Shown piece by piece: positions 18,251-25,169 of a stretch of DNA of 64,000 bases. The position numbers and the translations under genes were made by a program. A model generated the notes under the pieces. It searched no databases. It was given only the letters and a program-made list of their open reading frames with translations, and had not been told where the DNA came from. The stretch is from Microbacteriaceae bacterium PS02070. GTDB lineage: Bacteria; Actinomycetota; Actinomycetes; Actinomycetales; Microbacteriaceae. The stretch lies in contig JASCPE010000004.1 of assembly GCA_029959865.1 (NCBI GenBank), positions 62,001 to 126,000 on the forward strand. Direction: 5' to 3'. Numbering within the stretch: the stretch's first letter is position 1; each line of letters begins with the position of its first letter.

Positions 18251-19594
18251 TCAGCTCTTACGGGCTGCGGGGTCGCCTCCCCAGGCGTTCTCCAACGCGA
18301 TGTCCTCGCCCAGGACGCGGCACGCGGCACGATGGCCGGAGCACATGGCGGCCACGACCGTCGCGGGATCATCTGTCCACGTCGCCTCGCCCGCCAGGTG
18401 CAGCACGCCCGCGAGTGGGGTGGCGAGATCGTCATGATCGGAGGTGGAAGAACCTCGCGTCATGTACGCGTAGGACCCGCGGGAGTACGGGTCATCCTGC
18501 CACCGGGTGACGGTCACCGCCACCGGCTCGGGAATCGACGCGCCGTAGAGACGGCGCAGTTGCGTCATCACCGATCGTGCGACATCCTCATCGCTCCACG
18601 AGCGAATCTCCCGCGCGGCGTCTCCAGCGGCGAAGGTCAAGAGTGTCGGGGTGCCATGCAGCCGGGTGAGGTCGTACCAGGAATGCCACCACCGCCCCGC
18701 GTCACCCTGCTGACGGACCGCATACCCCGCATCCCAGAACCGGGTCGGAAAGCGGAGGAAGACCTTCTCGAACGCGTTCATCCGCAGTCGGGACAGGGGA
18801 TCGGCGACCTCGGCCGGCAGGGGTGGATCGAAGGTGAGGTCGCCGGACTGCAGCACGCCCACCGGTACTGTGACAACCACCGCGCCCGCTTCGAACGCCT
18901 CGGAATCCGTGTGGATCGTGACCCCGGCGGGAGACCACGACACGGTTCGCACAGGCGATCCGAGTCTGACGTCGAGGCCCTCAGCGAGTCGCGAGGGAAG
19001 CCGGTCGTACCCGCCGGGGAAGACGACTTCGTCCCCGAGAATCTGATCGTCGTCCAACCCGTGCGCGGCAAGGTGCGACGCTTCGACGCCATATTGCTCC
19101 TGCGCGCGATGGGTGAAGTACTCCCGGATGCGTTCTCTGCGTGCCTGGTCCCACCCTGTTGCCGCCAGTGCCGCCTCCGTCACCTCGCGGTAGGAGGCCA
19201 GAGGATCGGACGCCGCGATGATCTCCACCAGGACGTCATCGAGCGTGTGCACGTCGGCTGCGAACGCCGCGGCCTCCCGGTCGGTGAGGCGGGTGCCGTG
19301 AGGGCTGTAATAGGCGATCGGGCGGCTGTCCGGTTGATAGCCGCCGACGGTAAATTCCACCATGCGCATACCGAACGCTTCCGCGGCATCGGCGACGGGA
19401 CAATCGGTGACGCCGTGGATCCACGACGCCCCGAGATCGGTCGTATGAGTACCGCGCTCGGTATACACGCGCCCGCCGATCCGGTCGCGTGCCTCAAGCA
19501 CGACAACACTCCGGCCGGCTCGTGCCAATAGCTTTGCGGCCGTCAGCCCCGCGACGCCCGCGCCCACCACGATCACGTCTGTGCGTGCCTGCAT
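18251..19594 (-). CDS. flavin-containing amine oxidase (monoamine/polyamine oxidase type)
   Basis: This 447-residue FAD enzyme has the dinucleotide motif VVGAGVAGLTAAKLLARAG near the N terminus, the following EARDRIGGRV typical of amine oxidases, and a C-terminal FAD segment HLAGEATWTDDPATVVAAMCSGHRAA. The central part with LSRLRMNAFEKVFLRFP and WW matches the polyamine/monoamine oxidase group. It oxidises a primary or secondary amine to an aldehyde with release of hydrogen peroxide; the actual amine is unknown. No signal peptide is seen, so it is cytosolic. It is convergent to nothing nearby and lies 56 bases upstream of the marR-type promoter region. Confidence 0.88.
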   Translation of the reverse strand: MQARTDVIVVGAGVAGLTAAKLLARAGRSVVVLEARDRIGGRVYTERGTHTTDLGASWIHGVTDCPVADAAEAFGMRMVEFTVGGYQPDSRPIAYYSPHGTRLTDREAAAFAADVHTLDDVLVEIIAASDPLASYREVTEAALAATGWDQARRERIREYFTHRAQEQYGVEASHLAAHGLDDDQILGDEVVFPGGYDRLPSRLAEGLDVRLGSPVRTVSWSPAGVTIHTDSEAFEAGAVVVTVPVGVLQSGDLTFDPPLPAEVADPLSRLRMNAFEKVFLRFPTRFWDAGYAVRQQGDAGRWWHSWYDLTRLHGTPTLLTFAAGDAAREIRSWSDEDVARSVMTQLRRLYGASIPEPVAVTVTRWQDDPYSRGSYAYMTRGSSTSDHDDLATPLAGVLHLAGEATWTDDPATVVAAMCSGHRAACRVLGEDIALENAWGGDPAARKS

Positions 19595-19619
19595 GCCTCA
19601 CTGTAACCACGCGGCCCCT

Positions 19620-19625
19620 TACGAT
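19620..19625 (+). promoter_or_regulatory. -10 box of a leaderless promoter
   Basis: TACGAT ends six bases before the GTG at 19632. Confidence 0.45.
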
Positions 19626-19631
19626 GGCACC

Positions 19632-20012
19632 GTGGGCACGGGCGAGGTCATCGAGGGCGTCGTTGAGGTGCTGGGCTGGGTCGGTCTCGGACTCGGGCTC
19701 CCCCTGCTCGTGATCGCCTGGCTGTGGCATCTGTCCGTCGGTCACTGGCAACGGCAGGAAATGACCGTCACCGATGCCGGCTTCGTGCGGTGGTACCGCG
19801 AGGGCGAGTTCTATGAACGCCGTCTCCGAGACGGTGAGGCATCTTTCGACGTCGGCTGGCACGAGGGCTGGGTGAGCGTTCACCATCCCGACAAGGGTCA
19901 TCTGCATCAACCCGGGCAGGGTGTGCGTGCCGCTTTCCTCGTCGGGGGCCTTCTATCCGCCGTGGGCGTGCTCGCCCTGGTCATCCAAGTCGTTCAGGTC
20001 GTCACGTCCTGA
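19632..20012 (+). CDS. small membrane protein of unknown function
   Basis: This 126-residue protein has one hydrophobic helix near the N terminus (VLGWVGLGLGLPLLVIAWLW), a central soluble beta-rich part of about 60 residues (MTVTDAGFVRWYREGEFYERRL...HEGWVSVHHPD) and a second helix at the C terminus (VGGLLSAVGVLALVIQVVQVV). Both ends would be anchored in the membrane. GTG at 19632 is chosen because a TANNNT box sits six bases before it and the upstream residues are not hydrophobic-protein-like. I do not recognise a family. Confidence 0.65.
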   Translation: MGTGEVIEGVVEVLGWVGLGLGLPLLVIAWLWHLSVGHWQRQEMTVTDAGFVRWYREGEFYERRLRDGEASFDVGWHEGWVSVHHPDKGHLHQPGQGVRAAFLVGGLLSAVGVLALVIQVVQVVTS

Positions 20013-20040
20013 GTGCTCCACGGCTGCGACGTCTGCGTCC

Positions 20041-20679
20041 CTAGATGTCGGCGGACTCTCCTGGCTCAAGCTCGAGGAACTCGCCGCCACCTTGCTCGGT
20101 GGCCCACTTCAGCCGCGCACGACCCATCGTGAGGCCGGCCCGGGAGAGGGTCATGTCGTGCGTTCCGAAGGCCTGACGCGGCGCGACATCGAGCACGAAG
20201 TCCATCGCCTCGCCGATCTTCAACCAGGGCGCGCCCACGGGAGCCGCCAACAGAACGACGTGCTTGCCCTTGGGAACCGCGTAGGAGTCGCCCGGATAGT
20301 AGAACTCGTCGTTCACAAGAACGCCGACGTTGTCGATACCGGGGATCGAGGAATGGATCACCGCGTGCTCACCACCGAAGAACTCAAGAGTGAAGGGTCC
20401 GACGGTGACCGTATCGCCGGGGGCGACGATCGTGACGTCATAGTCGGCCGCGGCGGCCGCGACGCCTGCGGGTCCGTAGATCGGTGTTTTCGGGGCTGCC
20501 TTGAGGATCCGATCCAACTGCTCCGGCGTCCAGTGGTCAGGGTGCTCGTGGGTGAGCACGATCGCGACGAGGGAGTTGAGCCCATCCAAGGGAAGAGTGA
20601 AGGACCCCGGATCGATGATCAGAGTCTTGCCTTCCTGCTCGATCCGCAGGGTGGCGTGTTCGTGTTTGGTGACGCGCAT
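20041..20679 (-). CDS. metallo-beta-lactamase-fold hydrolase (UPF0173-like)
   Basis: This 212-residue protein has the metal-binding motif THEHPDHW (HxHxDH form) and the later Asp/His ligands in YYPGDSY and FGTHDMTLS. It resembles the L-ascorbate-6-phosphate lactonase-like UPF0173 group of MBL-fold hydrolases. ATG at 20679 is the first residue of conserved sequence; an in-frame upstream extension would run over the tRNA-Glu promoter. The substrate is unknown. It is divergent from tRNA-Glu. Confidence 0.82.
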   Translation of the reverse strand: MRVTKHEHATLRIEQEGKTLIIDPGSFTLPLDGLNSLVAIVLTHEHPDHWTPEQLDRILKAAPKTPIYGPAGVAAAAADYDVTIVAPGDTVTVGPFTLEFFGGEHAVIHSSIPGIDNVGVLVNDEFYYPGDSYAVPKGKHVVLLAAPVGAPWLKIGEAMDFVLDVAPRQAFGTHDMTLSRAGLTMGRARLKWATEQGGGEFLELEPGESADI

Positions 20680-20720
20680 GGGCTTAGTCAACGCGCCGAA
20701 GCGCCAACCCGCAAGCCGAT

Positions 20721-20750
20721 TTGGCGGGCCACCCGAACCCGTGGCATAAT
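20721..20750 (+). promoter_or_regulatory. promoter of tRNA-Glu
   Basis: TTGGCG (20721-20726) and CATAAT (20745-20750) are 18 bp apart. Transcription should begin about ten bases before the mature tRNA. Confidence 0.65.
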
Positions 20751-20766
20751 CGAACGGTTGTCTTGC

Positions 20767-20842
20767 GGCCCCATCGTATAGCGGCCTAGTACGCCGCCCT
20801 CTCACGGCGGTAACGCGGGTTCGAATCCCGCTGGGGTCACCA
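20767..20842 (+). tRNA. tRNA-Glu (anticodon CUC)
   Basis: The full cloverleaf is present. The acceptor GGCCCCA pairs with TGGGGTC, the anticodon stem is CCGCC/GGCGG with CTC in the loop, and the T arm is GCGGG-TTCGAAT-CCCGC. The discriminator is A and CCA is encoded. It reads GAG codons. An intrinsic terminator follows. Confidence 0.95.
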
Positions 20843-20852
20843 ACACGAAAAG

Positions 20853-20875
20853 CCCCCGGTTGAACCGGGGGTTTT
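20853..20875 (+). terminator. intrinsic terminator of tRNA-Glu
   Basis: CCCCCGG (20853-20859) pairs with CCGGGGG (20865-20871) around TTGAA and is followed by TTTT (20872-20875). Confidence 0.9.
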
Positions 20876-20897
20876 GTCGTTTCCGCCCGTCGGATCT

Positions 20898-20905
20898 TAA
20901 TCCGC
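20898..20905. repeat. target-site duplication, left copy
   Basis: TAATCCGC directly abuts the left end of the insertion sequence and is repeated exactly at 21995-22002. Confidence 0.92.
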
Positions 20906-20933
20906 GGGTTATCGGCCAGAAAGAGTGGATGGG
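20906..20933. repeat. left terminal inverted repeat of the IS
   Basis: It pairs with 21967-21994 at 26 of 28 positions. The two differences are at the 8th and 14th bases from the outer end. Confidence 0.92.
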
Positions 20934-20943
20934 GTTGGGCGTG

Positions 20944-21902
20944 TCATCCGTGTCCTGCCCATCCTGATCTGAGCCATAGGCCCTCAGCGGTGTCGAGGCC
21001 GGTGTCGTAGACGATGTGGCTGACCTGTTCGTCGGGCTCGAGGACCACTGGTCGCTGTGCGGCGGGTTGGGCGCGGTCGAGCGCGTGTTCGAGGGGTAGC
21101 TCGTGCAGTGTGAGGAACCATTCGACGGCGCGGCGTCGGTGTTCCTCGGTCATCCCGCGGTGGCGGCGCAGCAGGTCGCGGATCTGCGCGTTGAGGCTTT
21201 CCAGAGCGCTCGTGGTGCGCGGGTTGCCGTAGGTGATGTGCGTAAAGAGCAGGTTCTTCCGGACGACTAAGCGGACCAGGAGCCAGGCTTTGCGGAGCCG
21301 GTCGTGGGTGAACCCGAACCGGCCGTTTCGCAGCAGGGTGCGTTCGTTCGTGAGATGCCCGAACGTCTGCCACCACTGTTCCAGGCGCAGCTGCCAGTCG
21401 ATCGCGGCGTCCTCGTCGCGGACGCCGCTGAGGTCCATCACGAGGCGGCGTAGTCCCCGTCCGGCGTTTGTGCGCGGGTTGCAGGTCAGGTGGCGGGTGG
21501 TGTTCAGCTGCAGGTGGAACAGGCACCGCTGATGCATGGTCTCGGGCCAGCATTGCTGGAACGCGGACGGCAAGCCGGAACCGCCGTCGGAGACGAGTAC
21601 GGCGGGAGCGGGGATCTGTTCGAGCAGCGCTTTCCAGGCGGCTGTGGTCTCGCGGGCGCACCACTGCCACGGACGGACCGTCCTGACAGGGTGCCGTCGG
21701 TCTCGCCCTGGGTGTTCTTCCCGACCAGCTAGGACACGAACCGTCGGAGCTGTTCGCGTGCGGTGACGTCCGGGCGGCGCCGGACCGAGGATGCGCCGCA
21801 GGACGGGCAGCGCCAGCGTTGCGTGCCGGAGCGATGCCGACCGTTCTTAACGAGCTTCGTGCCGCATAGCAGACAGGTGGTCGAGTTCGTCGGAAGGCCC
21901 AC
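20944..21902 (-). pseudogene. broken IS256/IS1249-type transposase
   Basis: The N-terminal part (from GTG near 21902) has a zinc-finger-like C-x2-C...C-x2-C segment (TCLLCGTKL...RWRCPSCGAS). An in-frame TAG (21731-21729) then replaces the Trp expected in FVSWLVGKNTQGETDG. After GETDGTLSGR, near 21670-21690, the frame shifts and the sequence jumps to WQWCARETTAAWKALLEQIPAPAVLVSDGGSGL. From memory of the family, that jump loses roughly 70-90 residues, including the first catalytic Asp. The remaining C-terminal part is open to a TGA at 20944-20946, with HDRLRKAW and ALESLNAQIRDLLRRHRGM. Confidence 0.88.
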
Positions 21903-21966
21903 GAGTAAGCCTCGCAGACCATACCGCCCCCCGTTCTACCGCGCCATTCCGCCGCTAGATCGAGAT

Positions 21967-21994
21967 CCCATCCACTCTTTTTGGCCTATAACCC
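21967..21994. repeat. right terminal inverted repeat of the IS
   Basis: Partner of 20906-20933. Its outermost base (C at 21994) supplies the T of the TAG stop codon of the adjacent DUF4349 gene read on the minus strand (codon 21996-21994). Confidence 0.92.
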
Positions 21995-23139
21995 TAATCC
22001 GCCCGCGCGCCTGAGTCGCTCACTCCGTCGGGCCGGCGCCGCCGACGACGACGCACGATGAGCCAGACAATCCCGCCGATGACAGCCAGCACGCCGAGCC
22101 AGGGGAGCAGGAAGCCGAGCGCGACCACGAGTCCGTTGAGGGTCGCGATCAGGCCGTTCCAGCCTGTGGCGAGTCCATCACCGAAACCGGCGGGGTCCGG
22201 CTCGACCTCGGTCGGTGCATCGTTCACGAGCGAGACGGAGAGCGTCGAGAGGCTCACCTGGCTCTCCAGTGCTGTGAGCTGCTGCTCGTAGGACTCCAGC
22301 TCGGCTTGACGCTCGGACAGCGCAGACTCGGCTTCGAGAAGATCGGCGGTCGAGGTCGCCTCCGCCATCAGATCGGTCAGGCGATCCACGGAGGCACGCA
22401 GGGCTTCGACGCGCGCTTGCGTGTCGACCACGGCGGTCGTGACGTCATCGCGGGTGATCTGCGAGGAGCTCACATCGCCGACGCTTGCGAGAGCGTCGCG
22501 CACTCCGTCGAGCTCGTCGGCGGGCACGCGGACGCTGATCCATGCTCCGGCGGCTGGATACGACGTGTCGTAGGCGGCATCACCTGACGGAGAAACGGCC
22601 GTTCCGTCGATGCTCATCGATTCGACATAGCCCCCGACAGCGGTGGCCGCATTCGAGATGGCCTCCGCAGCGGCCCCGATATCGTCGACCTCCACAGTGG
22701 CCGAGGCGGTCACGATGATCGACCGGTCCTCGGCCACCGAGGTTGCCGGAGCGTCGCCGCTCTCGGCGGTCGCGCTTGTGTCGCCTCCGCCGGCTGCCTC
22801 ATCCGCCAGACTCTCCAGCTCGGCGTCGCGCCCGCCGTCGCCATCGACGGCCATCGGCTCGATGATCTGGTCCGTCGTGTCGTACGCGGAGCTGGCCGCA
22901 TCAGACCCGCTTCCGATGGACTGCGTGACGTACGGCGCGATCACGGCGGCGACGATGACGACCGCGGCGGCGATGCCACCACCGGTGAGCCACCGCGTGC
23001 GGCGCAACCGACGGCGCCTCGCGACCTCATCCACGCGGCGCTCGTCCCGCGCTCGCTCGCGTGCGATCTCGGTGAACAGCGCATCTTCGAGTTCATCGAT
23101 GCGCTCATCGGTCAGTTCGGGCAAGGTGTGCTCAGTCAT
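21994..23139 (-). CDS. DUF4349 membrane protein, partner of the ECF sigma factor
   Basis: This 381-residue protein starts with a charged cytosolic segment of about 48 residues (ELTDERIDELEDALFTEIARERARDERR) that looks like the N terminus of an anti-sigma factor. A transmembrane helix (about 50-71) follows, then an extracytoplasmic DUF4349 domain with AVGGYVESMSIDG and a coiled coil (STADLLEAESALSERQAELESYEQQL), a second membrane helix near the C terminus, and a basic tail. ATG at 23139 overlaps the sigma gene stop (ATGA). A role in restraining the sigma factor is inferred. The stop codon was remade by the IS insertion but the protein sequence is unchanged. Confidence 0.82.
   Translation of the reverse strand: MTEHTLPELTDERIDELEDALFTEIARERARDERRVDEVARRRRLRRTRWLTGGGIAAAVVIVAAVIAPYVTQSIGSGSDAASSAYDTTDQIIEPMAVDGDGGRDAELESLADEAAGGGDTSATAESGDAPATSVAEDRSIIVTASATVEVDDIGAAAEAISNAATAVGGYVESMSIDGTAVSPSGDAAYDTSYPAAGAWISVRVPADELDGVRDALASVGDVSSSQITRDDVTTAVVDTQARVEALRASVDRLTDLMAEATSTADLLEAESALSERQAELESYEQQLTALESQVSLSTLSVSLVNDAPTEVEPDPAGFGDGLATGWNGLIATLNGLVVALGFLLPWLGVLAVIGGIVWLIVRRRRRRRPDGVSDSGARAD
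21995..22002. repeat. target-site duplication, right copy
   Basis: TAATCCGC is identical to 20898-20905. Its first bases overlap the last codon and stop of the DUF4349 gene. Confidence 0.92.
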
Positions 23140-23708
23140 GTTCCCTCCGGCTCTACGGTCTGCCGCAACTGAGTGCGGATGCGGGAGAGGCGGTTGCGGA
23201 CGGCCCCGTGAGAGACGCCCAGTTGGTCGGCGGCGGCCTGATAGGCGAGCCCATCGGCGGCGCACAGCCGGAAGATGTCGCGGTCGAGATCGCTGAGTCC
23301 GGCAACCTCGCGCAGAATGCGGTCGACCAGGTCCGTCGTGATGACGTCGTGCTCGACATCGGCGGCCGACGGCAGAGTCTCATCGACCGCGCTCTGGGTG
23401 TTCAGCCGATCTCGCTTGAGTCGCCGAACGCGGTTCGCCGCCTGGAAGCGACAGATCGTCACGAGCCAGGGCAGGAGTGAATCGCCCGCCAGTTCCAGCC
23501 CGGGCAGCTTGCGCCACGCCGTCAGAAACGTCTCCTGCGTCACATCCTCGGCATCCGCCGTGGAGCCGACGAGCCCGTGGGCGACCCAGAAGACAGGTCG
23601 CACATACGCGCGATAGAGAGCCCGGAAGGCGTGTTCGCTGCCTCCCGCGGCAGCGGACACGAGATCCGCGTCGGTCCGCGGGGGATGCTCAGTCATATCG
23701 GTTCTCAT
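23136..23708 (-). CDS. ECF-type RNA polymerase sigma factor
   Basis: This 190-residue sigma-70 family protein has only regions 2 and 4. Region 2 is at about 27-75 (FRALYRAYVRPVFWVAHGLVGSTADAEDVTQETFLTAWRKL). Region 4 is at about 130-180 (LSDLDRDIFRLCAADGLAYQAAADQLGVSHGAVRNRLSRIRTQLR). The ATG at 23708 has GAGGAA just upstream; a second ATG four codons later is possible. It overlaps the DUF4349 gene by four bases, and that protein may act as its membrane partner. Target promoters cannot be predicted from the window. Confidence 0.9.
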   Translation of the reverse strand: MRTDMTEHPPRTDADLVSAAAGGSEHAFRALYRAYVRPVFWVAHGLVGSTADAEDVTQETFLTAWRKLPGLELAGDSLLPWLVTICRFQAANRVRRLKRDRLNTQSAVDETLPSAADVEHDVITTDLVDRILREVAGLSDLDRDIFRLCAADGLAYQAAADQLGVSHGAVRNRLSRIRTQLRQTVEPEGT

Positions 23709-23792
23709 GGTTCCTCAGCAGGGGAGTGTCGGCAATCCAGGTTTCGTCTCAGATGCAACAAGATCGACACACGGGGCCTGTATCGTGTCTGA

Positions 23793-23895
23793 AGCGAGAG
23801 GGAGTATCCCGTCTCACACGTTCGTCATCACGGGCCCCGTCGCGGCGCTCCGGGCGTGTGCCGCGCACGCGGGGGAGAGACTTTCGTCCCTCGCT
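23793..23895 (+). ncRNA. yybP-ykoY manganese riboswitch upstream of terC
   Basis: The leader folds as a three-way junction typical of this class. P1 is AGCGAG (23793-23798) with CTCGCT (23890-23895). A CCCGT/ACGGG hairpin follows, and then a long GC-rich hairpin (CCCCG...CGCGGC with GCCGCG...CGGGG). The conserved loop residues are present: GGGAGTA near the 5' side and GAGACTTTCG before the closing strand. TerC/Alx/YkoY genes are known targets of this Mn2+-sensing riboswitch. The assignment is by eye. No clear terminator is visible, so control could be at translation. Confidence 0.72.
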
Positions 23896-23921
23896 GTCCC
23901 GTGAACCCGTGAAAGGCACAC

Positions 23922-25034
23922 ATGGAGCTCCCCGTCTTGTTCGAAATCGGCTCGCTGGTCGTGCTGACTCTGATCCTCATCGCCGACCTGCTGCTGATTC
24001 TTAAGCGCCCGCACATCCCCTCCGATCGCGAGTCCACGCTCTGGGTGGTCTTCTACGTCACCCTCGCGTTGATCTTCGCCCTGCTGATGTGGCTGTTCGC
24101 CGGGGGTGAGTTCGCGGGCCAGTTCATCGCGGGTTGGCTGACGGAGTACTCACTCTCCATCGACAACCTTTTCGTCTTCGTGCTGATCATGACGCAGTTC
24201 AACGTGCCGAGGAAGTACCAGCAGGAAGTGCTGATGGTGGGCATCATCATCGCGCTCATTCTGCGCGGCATCTTCATCCTGCTCGGCGCGGCGATCATCG
24301 AGAACTTCCTCCCGATCTTCTACGTCTTCGGCGCCTTCCTGATCTGGACGGCGTGGCGCCAGGCGTTCCAGAGCGAAGAAGATCCGGAGAATGCGAAGGA
24401 GCCTTTCCTGGTCCGGGTCCTGCGTCGCCGGATCGAGATCACGGACGACTTCCACGGTTCGAAGATCCGCACCGTCGTTGACGGACGGAAGGTCTGGACG
24501 CCGATGATCGTCGTCTTCGTCGCGATTGGTATGACGGACCTGCTCTTCGCACTGGACTCGATTCCCGCGATCTTCGGTATCACCACAGAACCGTTCATCG
24601 TCTTCACGGCGAACATCTTTGCGCTGATGGGTCTGCGCCAGCTTTACTTCCTGCTCGGCGGACTCCTCGATCGCCTCCGCTACCTGCACTACGGAATCGC
24701 TTTCATCCTCGCCTTCATCGGCGTGAAGCTGATCTTCCACGCGATGCACGAGAACGAGCTGCCGTTCATCAACGGCGGCGAGCACATCGAATGGGTGCCG
24801 GATATCTCCACGTGGATGTCACTGGGTGTCATCATCACCTCGATGGCTGTCGCGACGATCGCCAGCCTCATCGCGTCGGCGCGCGACAAGCGTGCTGGCC
24901 GCGGCGGAGAGGTCTCTCCTGCGGCACAGGAAGCCGCGGACACGCCTGGGGAGGCTGAAGCGATCTCCGCCGCCGACGAGGTCGCGTCTGAGCGCAAGAC
25001 ACCGCCGACGGTGGACCCGAACGCGGGGAACTGA
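23922..25034 (+). CDS. TerC-family membrane protein (probable Mn2+ exporter)
   Basis: This 370-residue integral membrane protein has about nine hydrophobic helices and the acidic family motifs SIDNLFVFVLIMT and MTDLLFALDSIPAIFGI, whose Asp residues are thought to bind metal. The C-terminal tail of about 60 residues is charged and probably cytosolic. Members such as Alx and MeeF/MeeY export manganese or metallate exoenzymes. AAAGG lies six bases before the ATG. The preceding Mn riboswitch supports a manganese function rather than the historical tellurite label. Confidence 0.9.
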   Translation: MELPVLFEIGSLVVLTLILIADLLLILKRPHIPSDRESTLWVVFYVTLALIFALLMWLFAGGEFAGQFIAGWLTEYSLSIDNLFVFVLIMTQFNVPRKYQQEVLMVGIIIALILRGIFILLGAAIIENFLPIFYVFGAFLIWTAWRQAFQSEEDPENAKEPFLVRVLRRRIEITDDFHGSKIRTVVDGRKVWTPMIVVFVAIGMTDLLFALDSIPAIFGITTEPFIVFTANIFALMGLRQLYFLLGGLLDRLRYLHYGIAFILAFIGVKLIFHAMHENELPFINGGEHIEWVPDISTWMSLGVIITSMAVATIASLIASARDKRAGRGGEVSPAAQEAADTPGEAEAISAADEVASERKTPPTVDPNAGN

Positions 25035-25048
25035 CGCGCGCGCAATGG

Positions 25049-25054
25049 TAAGCT
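25049..25054 (+). promoter_or_regulatory. -10 box before the leucine leader peptide
   Basis: TAAGCT ends six bases before the GTG of the leader ORF, so the leuCD transcript is predicted to begin at that GTG. The -35 element is unclear. Confidence 0.5.
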
Positions 25055-25060
25055 GGGCGC

Positions 25061-25108
25061 GTGCGGAACGCCCTTCTCCTTAGCGGCCGCGACGAGGCCT
25101 CGATCTGA
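25061..25108 (+). CDS. leucine leader peptide (15 residues)
   Basis: GTG CGG AAC GCC is followed by three consecutive leucine codons (CTT CTC CTT, 25073-25081), and the ORF ends at TGA 25106-25108, giving [15 protein letters not shown]. It lies just before leuC and runs into the left arm of a perfect 11-bp hairpin. A ribosome stalled at the Leu codons when leucyl-tRNA is scarce would cover that arm. This is the classical logic of amino-acid attenuation, so I read it as the control element of leuCD. Confidence 0.72.
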   Translation: MRNALLLSGRDEASI

Positions 25109-25125
25109 GCCCATCCTCGTCGCGG
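25087..25125 (+). promoter_or_regulatory. leucine attenuator hairpin
   Basis: CCGCGACGAGG (25087-25097) pairs perfectly with CCTCGTCGCGG (25115-25125). The right arm can alternatively pair through CGCGG (25121-25125) with CCGCG (25132-25136), which gives two mutually exclusive folds. There is no T-run after the hairpin, so it may act with Rho or at translation rather than as a simple intrinsic terminator. Confidence 0.65.
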
Positions 25126-25169
25126 AGTTCGCCGCGGGCACCATCCCACGCTTCAGGAGAACGACACGT

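Larger units (their letters stand above)
20906..21994 (-). mobile_element. IS256-family insertion sequence (IS1249-like), decayed
   Basis: This 1089-bp element is bounded by 28-bp terminal inverted repeats (20906-20933 and 21967-21994) that match at 26 positions and begin GGGTTAT. It is flanked by a perfect 8-bp direct repeat. The 8-bp duplication, the GGG ends and the Cys-rich transposase with WQWCARE and HDRLRKAW motifs fit the IS1249 branch of IS256. It landed between the tRNA-Glu terminator and the end of the DUF4349 gene. The transposase is broken, so the copy cannot move by itself. Confidence 0.93.

Noticed and set aside
20767..20842. tRNA-Glu as an attachment site for an integrated element
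   Set aside because: I saw no repeat of its 3' end nearby and no integrase. The adjacent IS256-type element made its own 8-bp duplication downstream of the terminator.
20984..21922. 312-codon open frame across the insertion sequence, considered as an intact transposase
   Set aside because: Its translation is Pro/Arg/Thr-rich without transposase motifs; the true transposase sequence is in two other frames.
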